The translations under genes and the position numbers were made by a program. The notes beneath the pieces were generated by a model. It was not told where the DNA came from. It did not search any database and saw only the letters and a list, made by a program, of their open reading frames with translations. A stretch of DNA of 64,000 nucleotides from Pseudomonas viridiflava (GTDB lineage: Bacteria; Pseudomonadota; Gammaproteobacteria; Pseudomonadales; Pseudomonadaceae). Shown here piece by piece: positions 57,110 through 64,000 of this stretch. How positions within the stretch are numbered: position 1 is the first letter of the stretch; each line of letters opens with the position of its first letter. The DNA lies in the NCBI RefSeq assembly GCF_900580865.1, contig NZ_UTBZ01000026.1:310001-374000 (forward strand). The letters are read 5' to 3'.

Positions 57110-57503
57110 GACGTCCTCGAACCTGTGCGGGGAGTGATTTCTTGTCCCTCCACTCTTCGCCCGAGCGCTCTCGGATTCAATGACCACAGCGCTCAATGCG
57201 GTTGACCCACCCGCTCAGACGGACGGTCATTGGCTAGCGGGTGAACCGGTTCAGGTCAGCGAGTTGTCTAGCCAGCGGGCGGCAAAGAAGCTGGCAATAC
57301 GCCTCATGCTTTTTTAATCGCAATTGCCTAGCACTCCATATGAAATGGATCTAAGCCAAGCGTGACGCGGGCCCTAAGGTAGTACATGTACGTCAGGGTC
57401 GTCGGGTTTTGCCGAGGCCGACGTTCTTCAACAGGAAGTGCACCGCTTGCCGTCATGGATATGCAGGCAAGCATCAGGAAATAACAATAAAGGCGGTCAA
57501 GCC
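57110..57503. other. Intergenic region upstream of the small membrane peptide
   Basis: About 390 bases without a supportable gene. It holds the thiolase promoter on the minus strand and a candidate promoter for the + strand genes. GTAGTACATGTACGTCAGG near 57379 includes the palindrome GTACATGTAC. Confidence 0.5.
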
Positions 57504-57599
57504 ATGTTCAAACAACCGAAAGTTCGTCAAGCAGGGCTCATTCTTTTCGCCACGACGCTGTTGTTGATTTTGCCGAATCTGACCAAGGTCATCGGCTGA
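57504..57599 (+). CDS. 31-residue single-helix membrane peptide
   Basis: MFKQPKVRQAGLILFATT...LPNLTKVIG: a short basic N-terminus and one hydrophobic helix (about residues 11-25). AAAGGCGG lies ~8 bases upstream of the ATG. It is 95 bases before the cytochrome c gene. Codon and size fit small membrane subunits of respiratory or redox complexes, but no family is recognised; a chance ORF is possible. Confidence 0.5.
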   Translation: MFKQPKVRQAGLILFATTLLLILPNLTKVIG

Positions 57600-57694
57600 A
57601 CCAAGCGGCAGGTGCTGTTTATCGCCACTGAAAATGTGACTGGCCCGCTACCCGGGCCAGCGTGGCTGTGCCAACCTTGGCGCACTCCCACGAC

Positions 57695-58516
57695 ATGGAC
57701 GGCGATCATTTGAAAGCGCTTATTGTGTTCGGGGCCATGCTGCTGAGCATGCCCTTGTCTGCCGCTCAGTTGGATCTGCAACTGGGCACAAGCAGCCGCA
57801 CCTGGCAGACCGAGGAATTGCTCAAGCATCCTCAAGTGCAAACCCTCACGATCAAAAACGATGTGTCGTACAAGAAGGACATGACCTATCGCGTCGTGCC
57901 TGTGGCCGCGCTGCTGAGCGGGATCAAACCGCAGGATCACCTGCAAGCGGTGGCACTGGACGGCTTTGCCGCAGAATTGGCCGCAGCACCGTTGCTCAAT
58001 ACAACAGGTGCGCGGGCCTGGCTGGCTATCGAAGATCCGGCTCAGCCTTGGCCGCCACTGTCGGAAGGCAAGCACAGCGCCGGGCCGTTCTATCTGGTGT
58101 GGACCGATCCGCAGGCCGGCCATATCAGCCCGGAGCAGTGGCCATTCCAGGTCGCGAGCATCAAGCGCATGGCACCAGTGACCGAACGCTTCCCGGCCCT
58201 GCTGCCGGATCCTGCGTTGAAGGCGGATGACCCGGTGAACCAAGGGTTCGCGTTGTTTCAGAAAAACTGTCTGGCGTGTCACCGGCTGAACGGTGCGGGG
58301 GATGCGCAATTCGGGCCGGATCTGAATATTCCGTATAACCCGACCGAGTATTTCGGCGCGGACTTCCTCAAGCGTTACATTCGCGATCCGCAGAGTTTGC
58401 GTCAGTGGCCGCAGGCGAAGATGCCGGGGTTTTCGGCGGAGGTTTTGCCGGATAGCGATTTGCAGATGTTGGAGGGATATTTGAAACACATGGCCGGGCG
58501 CAAGGTTAAGCCGTAA
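57695..58516 (+). CDS. Periplasmic cytochrome c with N-terminal sulfite-oxidase-like fold
   Basis: 273 residues. A signal sequence (LKALIVFGAMLLSMPLSAAQ) is followed by ~150 residues like the molybdopterin-binding (SUOX) fold (LLKHPQVQTLTIKNDVSYKKDMTYRVVPVAALLSGIKP, AWLAIEDPAQPWPPLSEGKHSAGPFYLVWTDP), then a monohaem class I cytochrome c with C192-LA-C195-H196, ending in PQAKMPGFSAEVLPDSDLQMLEGYLKHMAG with the distal Met. The cofactor-binding Cys of true sulfite oxidases is not seen. ATG 57695 or TTG 57710 may be the start. Confidence 0.82.
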   Translation: MDGDHLKALIVFGAMLLSMPLSAAQLDLQLGTSSRTWQTEELLKHPQVQTLTIKNDVSYKKDMTYRVVPVAALLSGIKPQDHLQAVALDGFAAELAAAPLLNTTGARAWLAIEDPAQPWPPLSEGKHSAGPFYLVWTDPQAGHISPEQWPFQVASIKRMAPVTERFPALLPDPALKADDPVNQGFALFQKNCLACHRLNGAGDAQFGPDLNIPYNPTEYFGADFLKRYIRDPQSLRQWPQAKMPGFSAEVLPDSDLQMLEGYLKHMAGRKVKP

Positions 58517-58528
58517 CGCCATTTCCCT

Positions 58529-58618
58529 TGTGGGAGCGAGCCTGCTCGCGAAGGCGCAGTGTCAGACACTGCATCAGTGATTGATAAACCGCCTTCGCGA
58601 GCACGCTCGCTCCCACAG
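58529..58618. repeat. REP-A inverted pair
   Basis: GTGGGAGCGAGCCTGCTCGC and TTCGCGAGCACGCTCGCTCC lie between the convergent cytochrome and transglutaminase genes. Confidence 0.9.
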
Positions 58619-58629
58619 GAGTACGGCGT

Positions 58630-59433
58630 TTACTGTTGCTGCACGGAGATAACGGGGGTTGGCGAGACGAACACTTTCGCGTGCATCTGCTCACACCCAC
58701 CGCCCCGGCGCATGCCGCGCACCGGGCAGGCATCCAGATAATCCAGACCCACCGCCAGTTTCAAGTGTCGCTCCGGCCGCGCCAGTTCATTGGTCACGTC
58801 AAAGCTGTACCAGGCGTCATCCAGCCACGCTTCGGCCCAGGCGTGGCTGGCCAGATGCTCGCAATCCTCACTGTACAAATAGCCCGACACATAACGCGAC
58901 GGAATCCCGAGACTACGTGCACACGCCAGAAACGCGTGAGCGTGATCCTGACAAACACCGGCACGTCCGGCGAAGGCTTCCGCCGCGCTGGTGTCGACTT
59001 CAGTAGAACCTGGCGTATACGTCATGTGCTGATTCAAACCGTGCATAAGATCAATCAGCGCGGTGCGATCGCGCCGTTGTTTGCAGGATTTTTCCGCGAA
59101 CGCACGCAGCGCCTCATCGGCCTCGGTCAAACGGGTAAATCGCAGGAACGGCAGCGCCGACTGGCTCTCATGTTCGGCCTCGCGCAATTCGTCGATATCG
59201 ACCTGCCCACGCGCGCCGATGATGATCGCTTCGTGCGGTTCGTCCATGGTCAGCACATGCAGGATATTGCCGAACGGATCGAGTTGCGCGCGCACCGGGC
59301 GCGGCAGGTCGAGTTGCCAGCTCAACACGTGCTGACGCTCGCTGTCGTGAGGTGTCAGCCGCAGGTACTGGATGCTCGCGCGCACCTGATCTTCGTAGTG
59401 ATAGGTGGTCTCGTGGCTAATAGAAAGTCTCAT
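58630..59433 (-). CDS. Transglutaminase-like cysteine peptidase
   Basis: 267 residues. N-terminal bacterial transglutaminase-like domain (RLSISHETTYHYEDQVRASIQYLRLTP) followed by the core with catalytic Cys in AGVCQDHAHAFLACARSLGIPSRYVSGY, His in ASHAWAEAWL and Asp in WYSFDVTN. Catalytic triad intact, in contrast to the protein at 28660. It lies last in a three-gene operon with an alpha-E protein and an ATP-grasp protein. I chose ATG 59433, overlapping the alpha-E stop. Confidence 0.92.
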   Translation of the reverse strand: MRLSISHETTYHYEDQVRASIQYLRLTPHDSERQHVLSWQLDLPRPVRAQLDPFGNILHVLTMDEPHEAIIIGARGQVDIDELREAEHESQSALPFLRFTRLTEADEALRAFAEKSCKQRRDRTALIDLMHGLNQHMTYTPGSTEVDTSAAEAFAGRAGVCQDHAHAFLACARSLGIPSRYVSGYLYSEDCEHLASHAWAEAWLDDAWYSFDVTNELARPERHLKLAVGLDYLDACPVRGMRRGGGCEQMHAKVFVSPTPVISVQQQ

Positions 59434-60380
59434 GCAGCCTCCAGGTAGGAACTGTGAATGGCGTTGCCCAACTGGCGCACCAGCGGGATGAATTCGGTCA
59501 GCCACGCGTGCAGGCCTTCCTCGAGAATTTCGTTGATGCCGGTGTAGCGCAGACGCGCGTCCATCTCTGCCGCCAGACGTTGTGCGGGACGACCGTTGGC
59601 ACCGGGCAGTTGCGCGAGAATCTGATCAATCTCTTCGGTGCAGGCCCTTAGCGAACGCGGTACATCGGCACGCAACAGCAACAACTCGGCAACATGCCGG
59701 GCGCCGGGCGCATCGCGGTAGATTTCGGTGTACGCCTCGAATGACGACAAGGCTCTTAGCAACGCACTCCATTGGTAATAGGCGTGTGCCGTGCCGTCGC
59801 TGACCGCTTCGGCCTGATCTCCGGCCATTTCGTAGCGGGCATCGAGCAGCCGCAGGGTGTTGTCCGCGCGCTCGATAAACGTGCCAAGACGAATAAAGCG
59901 AAACGCATCGTTGCGCATGATCGTGCCGTACGACGCCCCACGGAACAGGTGCGAGCGCTCCTTGATCCACTCGCAGAAACGGCTCATGCCGTAGCGGCTC
60001 AGACCCTGCTCGGCGATCCCGCGAATCTCCAGCCACGTAGAGTTGATGTTCTCCCACATGTCCGCCGTGATGCGTCCGCGTACCGCATGGGCACTGGCCC
60101 GCGCCGCGCCGAGGCAGCTGTAGATACTCGCCGGGTTGGCCGCATCGAGAGCGAAAAAGTGCAGCAGGCGTTCAGCATGTAGCGCGCCATGGCGCTCCAG
60201 ATAATCGTCGAGAGTGCCGGTGATCAACAGCGGCATGGCCAATTCGTGCAAACCATCGCCGCGACCGTCCTGCGGCATCAACGACAGTGAATAACTGATG
60301 TCGAGCATCCGTGCGAGGTTTTCCGCCCGCTCCAGGTAACGCGACATCCAATACAGATCCGAGGCAGTTCTACTTAACAT
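59430..60380 (-). CDS. Alpha-E domain protein
   Basis: A 316-residue mostly helical DUF403/alpha-E protein (MLSRTASDLYWMSRYLERAENLARMLDISYSLSL, GRITADMWENINSTWLEIRGIAEQGLSRYGMSRFCEWIKERSHLFRGASYGTIMRNDAFRFIRLGTFIERADNTLRLLDARYE). The family is almost always next to circularly permuted ATP-grasp and transglutaminase genes. Biochemical role is unknown. Its stop overlaps the transglutaminase start. Confidence 0.92.
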   Translation of the reverse strand: MLSRTASDLYWMSRYLERAENLARMLDISYSLSLMPQDGRGDGLHELAMPLLITGTLDDYLERHGALHAERLLHFFALDAANPASIYSCLGAARASAHAVRGRITADMWENINSTWLEIRGIAEQGLSRYGMSRFCEWIKERSHLFRGASYGTIMRNDAFRFIRLGTFIERADNTLRLLDARYEMAGDQAEAVSDGTAHAYYQWSALLRALSSFEAYTEIYRDAPGARHVAELLLLRADVPRSLRACTEEIDQILAQLPGANGRPAQRLAAEMDARLRYTGINEILEEGLHAWLTEFIPLVRQLGNAIHSSYLEAA

Positions 60381-60392
60381 GGCAAGCTTCCT

Positions 60393-61802
60393 TCAATCCT
60401 CGACCACCCAGGTGTCCTTGGTTCCGCCGCCCTGGGAGGAATTCACCACCAGAGAGCCTTCGCGCAGTGCGACACGGGTCAAACCGCCGGGCACCACGCG
60501 GGTTTCGCGCCCGGACAAGACAAATGGACGCAAGTCGATATGGCGCGGGGCGATGCCGTTTTCGACAAAGGTCGGACAGGTCGACAGCGACAACGTCGGC
60601 TGCGCGATGTACGCATGCGGCTTGGCTTTGATCCGCTCGCGGAAGGCGTCGATTTCCGCCTTCGTCGACGCCGGTCCCACCAGCATTCCGTAACCGCCGG
60701 AGCCCTGGGTTTCCTTGACCACCAGATCCGGAAGATTGGCCAGCACATGGGAAAGTTCAGACGGGTTGCGGCATTGCCAGGTCGGCACGTTCTTCAGGAT
60801 CGGCTCTTCGTCGAGGTAGAAACGGATCATGTCGGTGACAAACGGATACACCGATTTGTCGTCCGCCACACCGGTGCCGATGGCGTTGGCCAGCACTACA
60901 TTGCCTGAGCGATAGGACGACAACAGCCCCGGCACACCGAGCATCGAGTCGGGATTGAACGCCAATGGATCGAGAAACGCGTCGTCGAGACGGCGGTAGA
61001 TCACGTCCACCGCTTTCGGGCCATCGGTGGTGCGCATGAAGACCTTGTCGTCACGCACGAACAGATCCGCACCCTCGACCAGTTCAACGCCCATTTCCCG
61101 CGCGAGAAACGCGTGCTCGAAGAACGCGCTGTTGAAGCGCCCCGGCGTCAGCACCACCACGCTTGGGTCGTCGATCGGACTTGAGCTTTTCAGGGTATCT
61201 AGCAACAGGTTCGGGTAGTGATCGATCGGCGCAATGCGCTGGGCGGCGAACAGCTCCGGGAACAGGCGCATCATCATCTTGCGGTCTTCGAGCATGTAGC
61301 TCACGCCGCTCGGTGTGCGCAGGTTGTCTTCGAGCACGTAATAGGTGCCGTCGCCATCGCGCACCAGATCGACGCCGGAGATGTGCGAATAGATATCGCG
61401 GTGCAGATCCAGGCCTTGCATCGCCAACTGGTATTGCTCGTTGGCCAGCACCTGTTCGGCGGGAATGATCCCGGCCTTGATGATGCGCTGCTCGTGATAG
61501 AGGTCGGCGAGGAACATGTTCAACGCCTTGACCCGCTGGATGCAGCCGCGCTCGACGATCCGCCACTCGCTGGCGGGGATGCTGCGCGGAATGGTGTCGA
61601 AAGGAATCAGGCGCTCGGTGCCCTGCTCGTCGCCGTAGAGCGTGAAGGTGATCCCGGCGCGATGGAACAGCAGATCGGCCTCGCGTCGCCGTTGGGCCAG
61701 CAGTTCGTCAGGCGTGTCGGCCAGCCAGCGGGCAAACTCCCGGTAATGCGGGCGAACCTGGCCGCCGGCATCGTACATCTCATCAAAATAGGTGCGGATC
61801 AT
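60393..61802 (-). CDS. Circularly permuted ATP-grasp protein, type 2
   Basis: 469 residues: MIRTYFDEMYDAGGQVRPHYREFARWLAD, LYGDEQGTERLIPFDTIPRSIPASEWRIVERGCIQRVKALNMFLADLYHEQRIIKAG, the glycine-rich motif VVKETQGSGGYGMLVGP, and DIYSHISGVDLVRDGDGTYYVLEDNLRTPSGVSYML. Expected to form a peptide (amide) bond with ATP; with the alpha-E and transglutaminase partners it may make and modify an unknown peptide. ATG 61802 matches family N-termini. Confidence 0.92.
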   Translation of the reverse strand: MIRTYFDEMYDAGGQVRPHYREFARWLADTPDELLAQRRREADLLFHRAGITFTLYGDEQGTERLIPFDTIPRSIPASEWRIVERGCIQRVKALNMFLADLYHEQRIIKAGIIPAEQVLANEQYQLAMQGLDLHRDIYSHISGVDLVRDGDGTYYVLEDNLRTPSGVSYMLEDRKMMMRLFPELFAAQRIAPIDHYPNLLLDTLKSSSPIDDPSVVVLTPGRFNSAFFEHAFLAREMGVELVEGADLFVRDDKVFMRTTDGPKAVDVIYRRLDDAFLDPLAFNPDSMLGVPGLLSSYRSGNVVLANAIGTGVADDKSVYPFVTDMIRFYLDEEPILKNVPTWQCRNPSELSHVLANLPDLVVKETQGSGGYGMLVGPASTKAEIDAFRERIKAKPHAYIAQPTLSLSTCPTFVENGIAPRHIDLRPFVLSGRETRVVPGGLTRVALREGSLVVNSSQGGGTKDTWVVED

Positions 61803-61984
61803 GCCGTACTCCTTGTCACCCGGACATACAGGCCTTCGCAAGGCCCGTGCCATCGGCATAAACGCTTTGATTTCAATCGGTTGGATATTCACGCCACAGG
61901 CGCCGCACCATTCCTGTGCGGCAAATGCCCCAACCGGATTGCCCCCGCTTCATTGCGACGCACAGCATCGCCTATCACCAGCAT

Positions 61985-62185
61985 AGTCAGAGTTGATTTC
62001 ACTGCCCGGCATCGTCTGCGGATAATCCACACATCCGCTGCAAAACTTCACCGGCCGCAACGCCTTGAAGTCACCAGCTCAACTGACCTGGACTGCCCTC
62101 GCAGCCCGCCCTGCTGTAACCCTGACCGGTTTCCTCTCCTTATCGGTCTTCCCTTTTAGCCACCCTCTCCGGTGGCTTTTTTTTG
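61985..62185 (+). ncRNA. Candidate small RNA ending at an orphan terminator
   Basis: Strong terminator with T8 and no upstream + gene for more than 3 kb. The 5' end is arbitrary (not seen in sequence); a transcript of ~100-200 bases is possible. It could alternatively be the 3' end of an unrecognised transcript. Confidence 0.3.
62158..62185 (+). terminator. Orphan intrinsic terminator
   Basis: AGCCACC, CTCTCC, GGTGGCT followed by TTTTTTT; no + strand gene precedes it. Confidence 0.85.
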
Positions 62186-62213
62186 CCTTTTGGAAATGTT
62201 TTGAAAGCAAAAG

Positions 62214-62288
62214 CAAAAGATCGCAGCCTCCGGCAGCTCCTGCACAATCACCTGTAGGGGCTGCCGAAGGCTGCGATCTTTTGATCTT
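62214..62288. repeat. REP-B inverted pair
   Basis: AAAAGATCGCAGCCTCCGGC and TGTAGGGGCTGCCGAAGGCT with 1-2 changes per arm; it lies near the stop of the RraB-like gene. Confidence 0.88.
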
Positions 62289-62344
62289 TAAAAAACAACG
62301 GCCAACCCGAAGGTCAGCCGTTGTTCAACAAATGAAAACAGAGA

Positions 62345-62692
62345 TCAGTTCAAACGGTGGCGGTTGCGCACCTCCTGCTTGACGCCCCAGCCTTCGATGA
62401 TGCCACCCAGCGGTTCGACCACGGCGGAGAAGCCCTGCTCGAAATCGCCGATATCGTCATATGTCGCGTACATCACCTTGCTCAATTCCAGCGCCCACGC
62501 ACCGTCATCACGCACGCTGACCTGGGCATTGATGGATTCACCGCGAAATTTGCCTGCCGCCCTGCGCGCCCGCTCCTCGTCCGGGAAAATGGCGTAGAAC
62601 TCGATGGGATGGAATCGGGAAAAATCGAAACCGCCTTCTTTCATGCGGCGCAGAACATTGCTGCTGATGTCTTCTTGATAGGCTGTGCTCAT
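62345..62692 (-). CDS. rraB: RraB-like ribonuclease E inhibitor
   Basis: A 115-residue acidic alpha/beta protein: MSTAYQEDISSNVLRRMKEGGFDFSRFHPIEFYAIFPDEERARRAAGKFRGESINAQVSVRDDGAWALELSKVMYATYDDIGDFEQGFSAVVEPLGGIIEGWGVKQ. It matches the RraB fold (DUF1260-like) with the LEL-K and FE-GFS..PLGG-GWG pattern. GGGGGA precedes ATG 62692. Together with rraA at 11027 the window encodes two proteins of RNase E-regulator families. Confidence 0.85.
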   Translation of the reverse strand: MSTAYQEDISSNVLRRMKEGGFDFSRFHPIEFYAIFPDEERARRAAGKFRGESINAQVSVRDDGAWALELSKVMYATYDDIGDFEQGFSAVVEPLGGIIEGWGVKQEVRNRHRLN

Positions 62693-62901
62693 GAATCGTC
62701 CCCCTCGCATAGATGGATAGACTTTCCGTATTCCCGCCCCGGGCCTCTGGCCAAAGTACTACGGCAACGTGGTTGCACGCGGGAACAAGCATGTAGCTGA
62801 CAAGACCAGACCTTAGCGATCCGTTCGCTGATCTCGCTTGCAGAGTAGCCCCAAGTTAGAGCTGCTGCCAAGGCCTGGTGTGAAAGGTGACGGGAAGAAT
62901 G

Positions 62902-63135
62902 TCAGACGGGAGTGATGCTGCGGATTTCAATGCTGTTCTGGGTTTTCAGGCTTTTCGCCCCGGCGTCGGGGGTGCGCCCTTCCAGATCGTTCAGATCCAG
63001 TGCGGCGGCGACGGGCAGAAGCTTCGCCTTGATCAGTTGAGCGGCCTCATCGTCGCTCGGGCATTCCGCGCGCTCGAACACCTCATCGACAATTTCACCA
63101 TGATCGTCCACGAAAGTGACTTTCCACTTTTGCAT
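62902..63135 (-). CDS. Small conserved-looking protein
   Basis: 77 residues, MQKWKVTFVDDHGEIVDEVFERAECPSDDEAAQLIKAKLLPV, then LDLNDLEGR. Predicted beta-rich, single Cys. GAGGAGG is eight bases upstream of ATG 63135. No family known to me. Confidence 0.75.
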   Translation of the reverse strand: MQKWKVTFVDDHGEIVDEVFERAECPSDDEAAQLIKAKLLPVAAALDLNDLEGRTPDAGAKSLKTQNSIEIRSITPV

Positions 63136-63263
63136 CGGTGCCTCCTCGATCAAACCCGCAAATGGGCTTACACCTAAATCGACTGGTGGGCCGAAAGTTG
63201 GTTCAAAAGGATTACAGCGGGCAAAGATGAAAAAAACGACATCTATCGTGTGGGGCAAACGAA

Positions 63264-63288
63264 TGTGGGAGCGAGCTTGCTCCCACAT
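63264..63288. repeat. Collapsed REP-A palindrome
   Basis: GTGGGAGC, GAGCTT, GCTCCCAC: the outer halves of two REP-A cores joined directly, leaving a compact hairpin after speE. Confidence 0.85.
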
Positions 63289-63305
63289 GGATATTGCGGT
63301 GTTCT

Positions 63306-64000
63306 TTAGTCGTTGCTTGGCTTGTTGATCGCTTGCAGCACGTACTGTGGCAAGGCGAACGCGCCGATGTGGATTTCCGGGTTGTAGTAACGGGTGACGA
63401 TGCCGCTGCCGATGAAGCGCTGTTGCAGGGTTTCACGGCTCAGTTTGCGGTAGGCCGGGTTGGTCGAGCCCCAGGCGAAGGTCATCGAACCGCCGATATA
63501 GGTCGGCACTGCGGCTTGATAGAAGTGCCAGTCCGTGAACAGGCTTTTCAGGCGACCGGCGGTGGTTTTCACTTCATCGATCTGCATGAACGGTGTGCCG
63601 TTCTGAGTCACGAGGATGCCGCCTTCGTTCAGGCAGCGGTGGCAGGCCTGATAGAAGTTTTCCGAGAACAGAACTTCACCCGGGCCGATCGGGTCGGTCG
63701 AGTCGGAGATGATCACGTCGAATTTTTCGGTGGTGGTGGCGACGAAACGCATGCCGTCGTCGATCACCAGGTTCAGACGTGGATCGTCGTAGGCACCGCT
63801 GGAATGGTTCGGCAGAAACTCTTTGCACATGTCGACCACAGTGCCGTCAATCTCGACCATGGTGATGTGCTCGACGCCGGCATGTTTGGTCACTTCACGG
63901 AGCATGCCGCCGTCACCACCGCCGATGATCAACACGCGCTTGGCGCTGCCGTGGGCGAGGATCGGCACGTGGGTGAGCATTTCGTGGTAGATGAATTCGT
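63306..64000 (-). CDS. speE: Spermidine synthase (5' end outside the window)
   Basis: Transfers aminopropyl from decarboxylated SAM to putrescine. The visible ~230 residues include [13 protein letters not shown] (at the window edge), the SAM-binding [11 protein letters not shown], the catalytic-loop [14 protein letters not shown] and [21 protein letters not shown]. The gene runs off the right end of the window; its stop is TGA-complement at 63306. Confidence 0.95.
   Translation of the reverse strand, partial: EFIYHEMLTHVPILAHGSAKRVLIIGGGDGGMLREVTKHAGVEHITMVEIDGTVVDMCKEFLPNHSSGAYDDPRLNLVIDDGMRFVATTTEKFDVIISDSTDPIGPGEVLFSENFYQACHRCLNEGGILVTQNGTPFMQIDEVKTTAGRLKSLFTDWHFYQAAVPTYIGGSMTFAWGSTNPAYRKLSRETLQQRFIGSGIVTRYYNPEIHIGAFALPQYVLQAINKPSND

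Larger units (their letters stand above)
61803..62344. other. Gap upstream of the ATP-grasp gene with candidate sRNA and REP-B
   Basis: No protein gene is supportable in these ~540 bases. A plus-strand terminator at 62158-62185 has no gene in front of it, and a REP-B pair lies at 62214-62288. Confidence 0.5.

Overview
The window is chromosomal DNA of a Pseudomonas, most likely of the P. fluorescens group. Evidence is the cmaX-cfrX-cmpX-sigX-oprF block, the nirBD-nasC-cobA operon, a prpR-prpB-prpC-acnD-prpF-prpD methylcitrate operon, high-GC coding sequence, and many copies of two palindromic repeat families typical of this group (called here REP-A, core GTGGGAGCGAGC, and REP-B, core GTAGGAGCTGCCGAAGGC).

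Layout: 1-266 end of a Ser/Thr kinase-like gene; 482-6950 nitrate/nitrite assimilation operon behind a sigma-54-like promoter and an ANTAR-type antitermination leader; 7048-11005 oprF/sigX envelope block; 11027-12735 rraA and a hydrolase; 12919-16287 PEP synthase and its divergent regulatory kinase/phosphatase; 16409-18847 MocR regulator and DMT exporter; 18937-27829 the complete 2-methylcitrate cycle operon with its GntR regulator, with a repeat or hairpin at nearly every gene junction; 28118-31181 a retropepsin / membrane transglutaminase-like / ATP-grasp operon; 31610-34601 pabB, thrH, cysH; 35180-37502 an NCS1 transporter and hydantoin-type racemase behind a second sigma-54-like promoter; 37623-40190 LysR, SDR and HAD genes.

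40435-49558 is the accessory part. It has a 1,591-residue RHS protein with an AT-rich ParB/sulfiredoxin-like tip and a presumed immunity gene, two tandem glycine-zipper proteins, small proteins, an AT-rich membrane protein and a broken tyrosine integrase. The integrase lies next to tRNA-Ser(GGA), so it looks like the scar of a lost integrated element. From 50077 housekeeping genes return: a crotonase, an acyltransferase, corA, a class I amidotransferase, a fadB-like/thiolase pair, a cytochrome c with a sulfite-oxidase-like N-domain, a transglutaminase / alpha-E / ATP-grasp cluster, an RraB-like protein and the end of speE.

Most promising observations: (1) the nirB leader, where promoter, two AxxGxx hexaloop hairpins and a GNRA-capped terminator can all be read base by base; (2) the RHS toxin/immunity pair with a DGHHR tip; (3) two composite tandem-repeat elements with related units in opposite orientation; (4) two separate operons pairing transglutaminase-fold and ATP-grasp proteins; (5) repeat elements that supply protein C-termini or stop codons. 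All functional calls come from reading the sequence and family knowledge; no database search was run.
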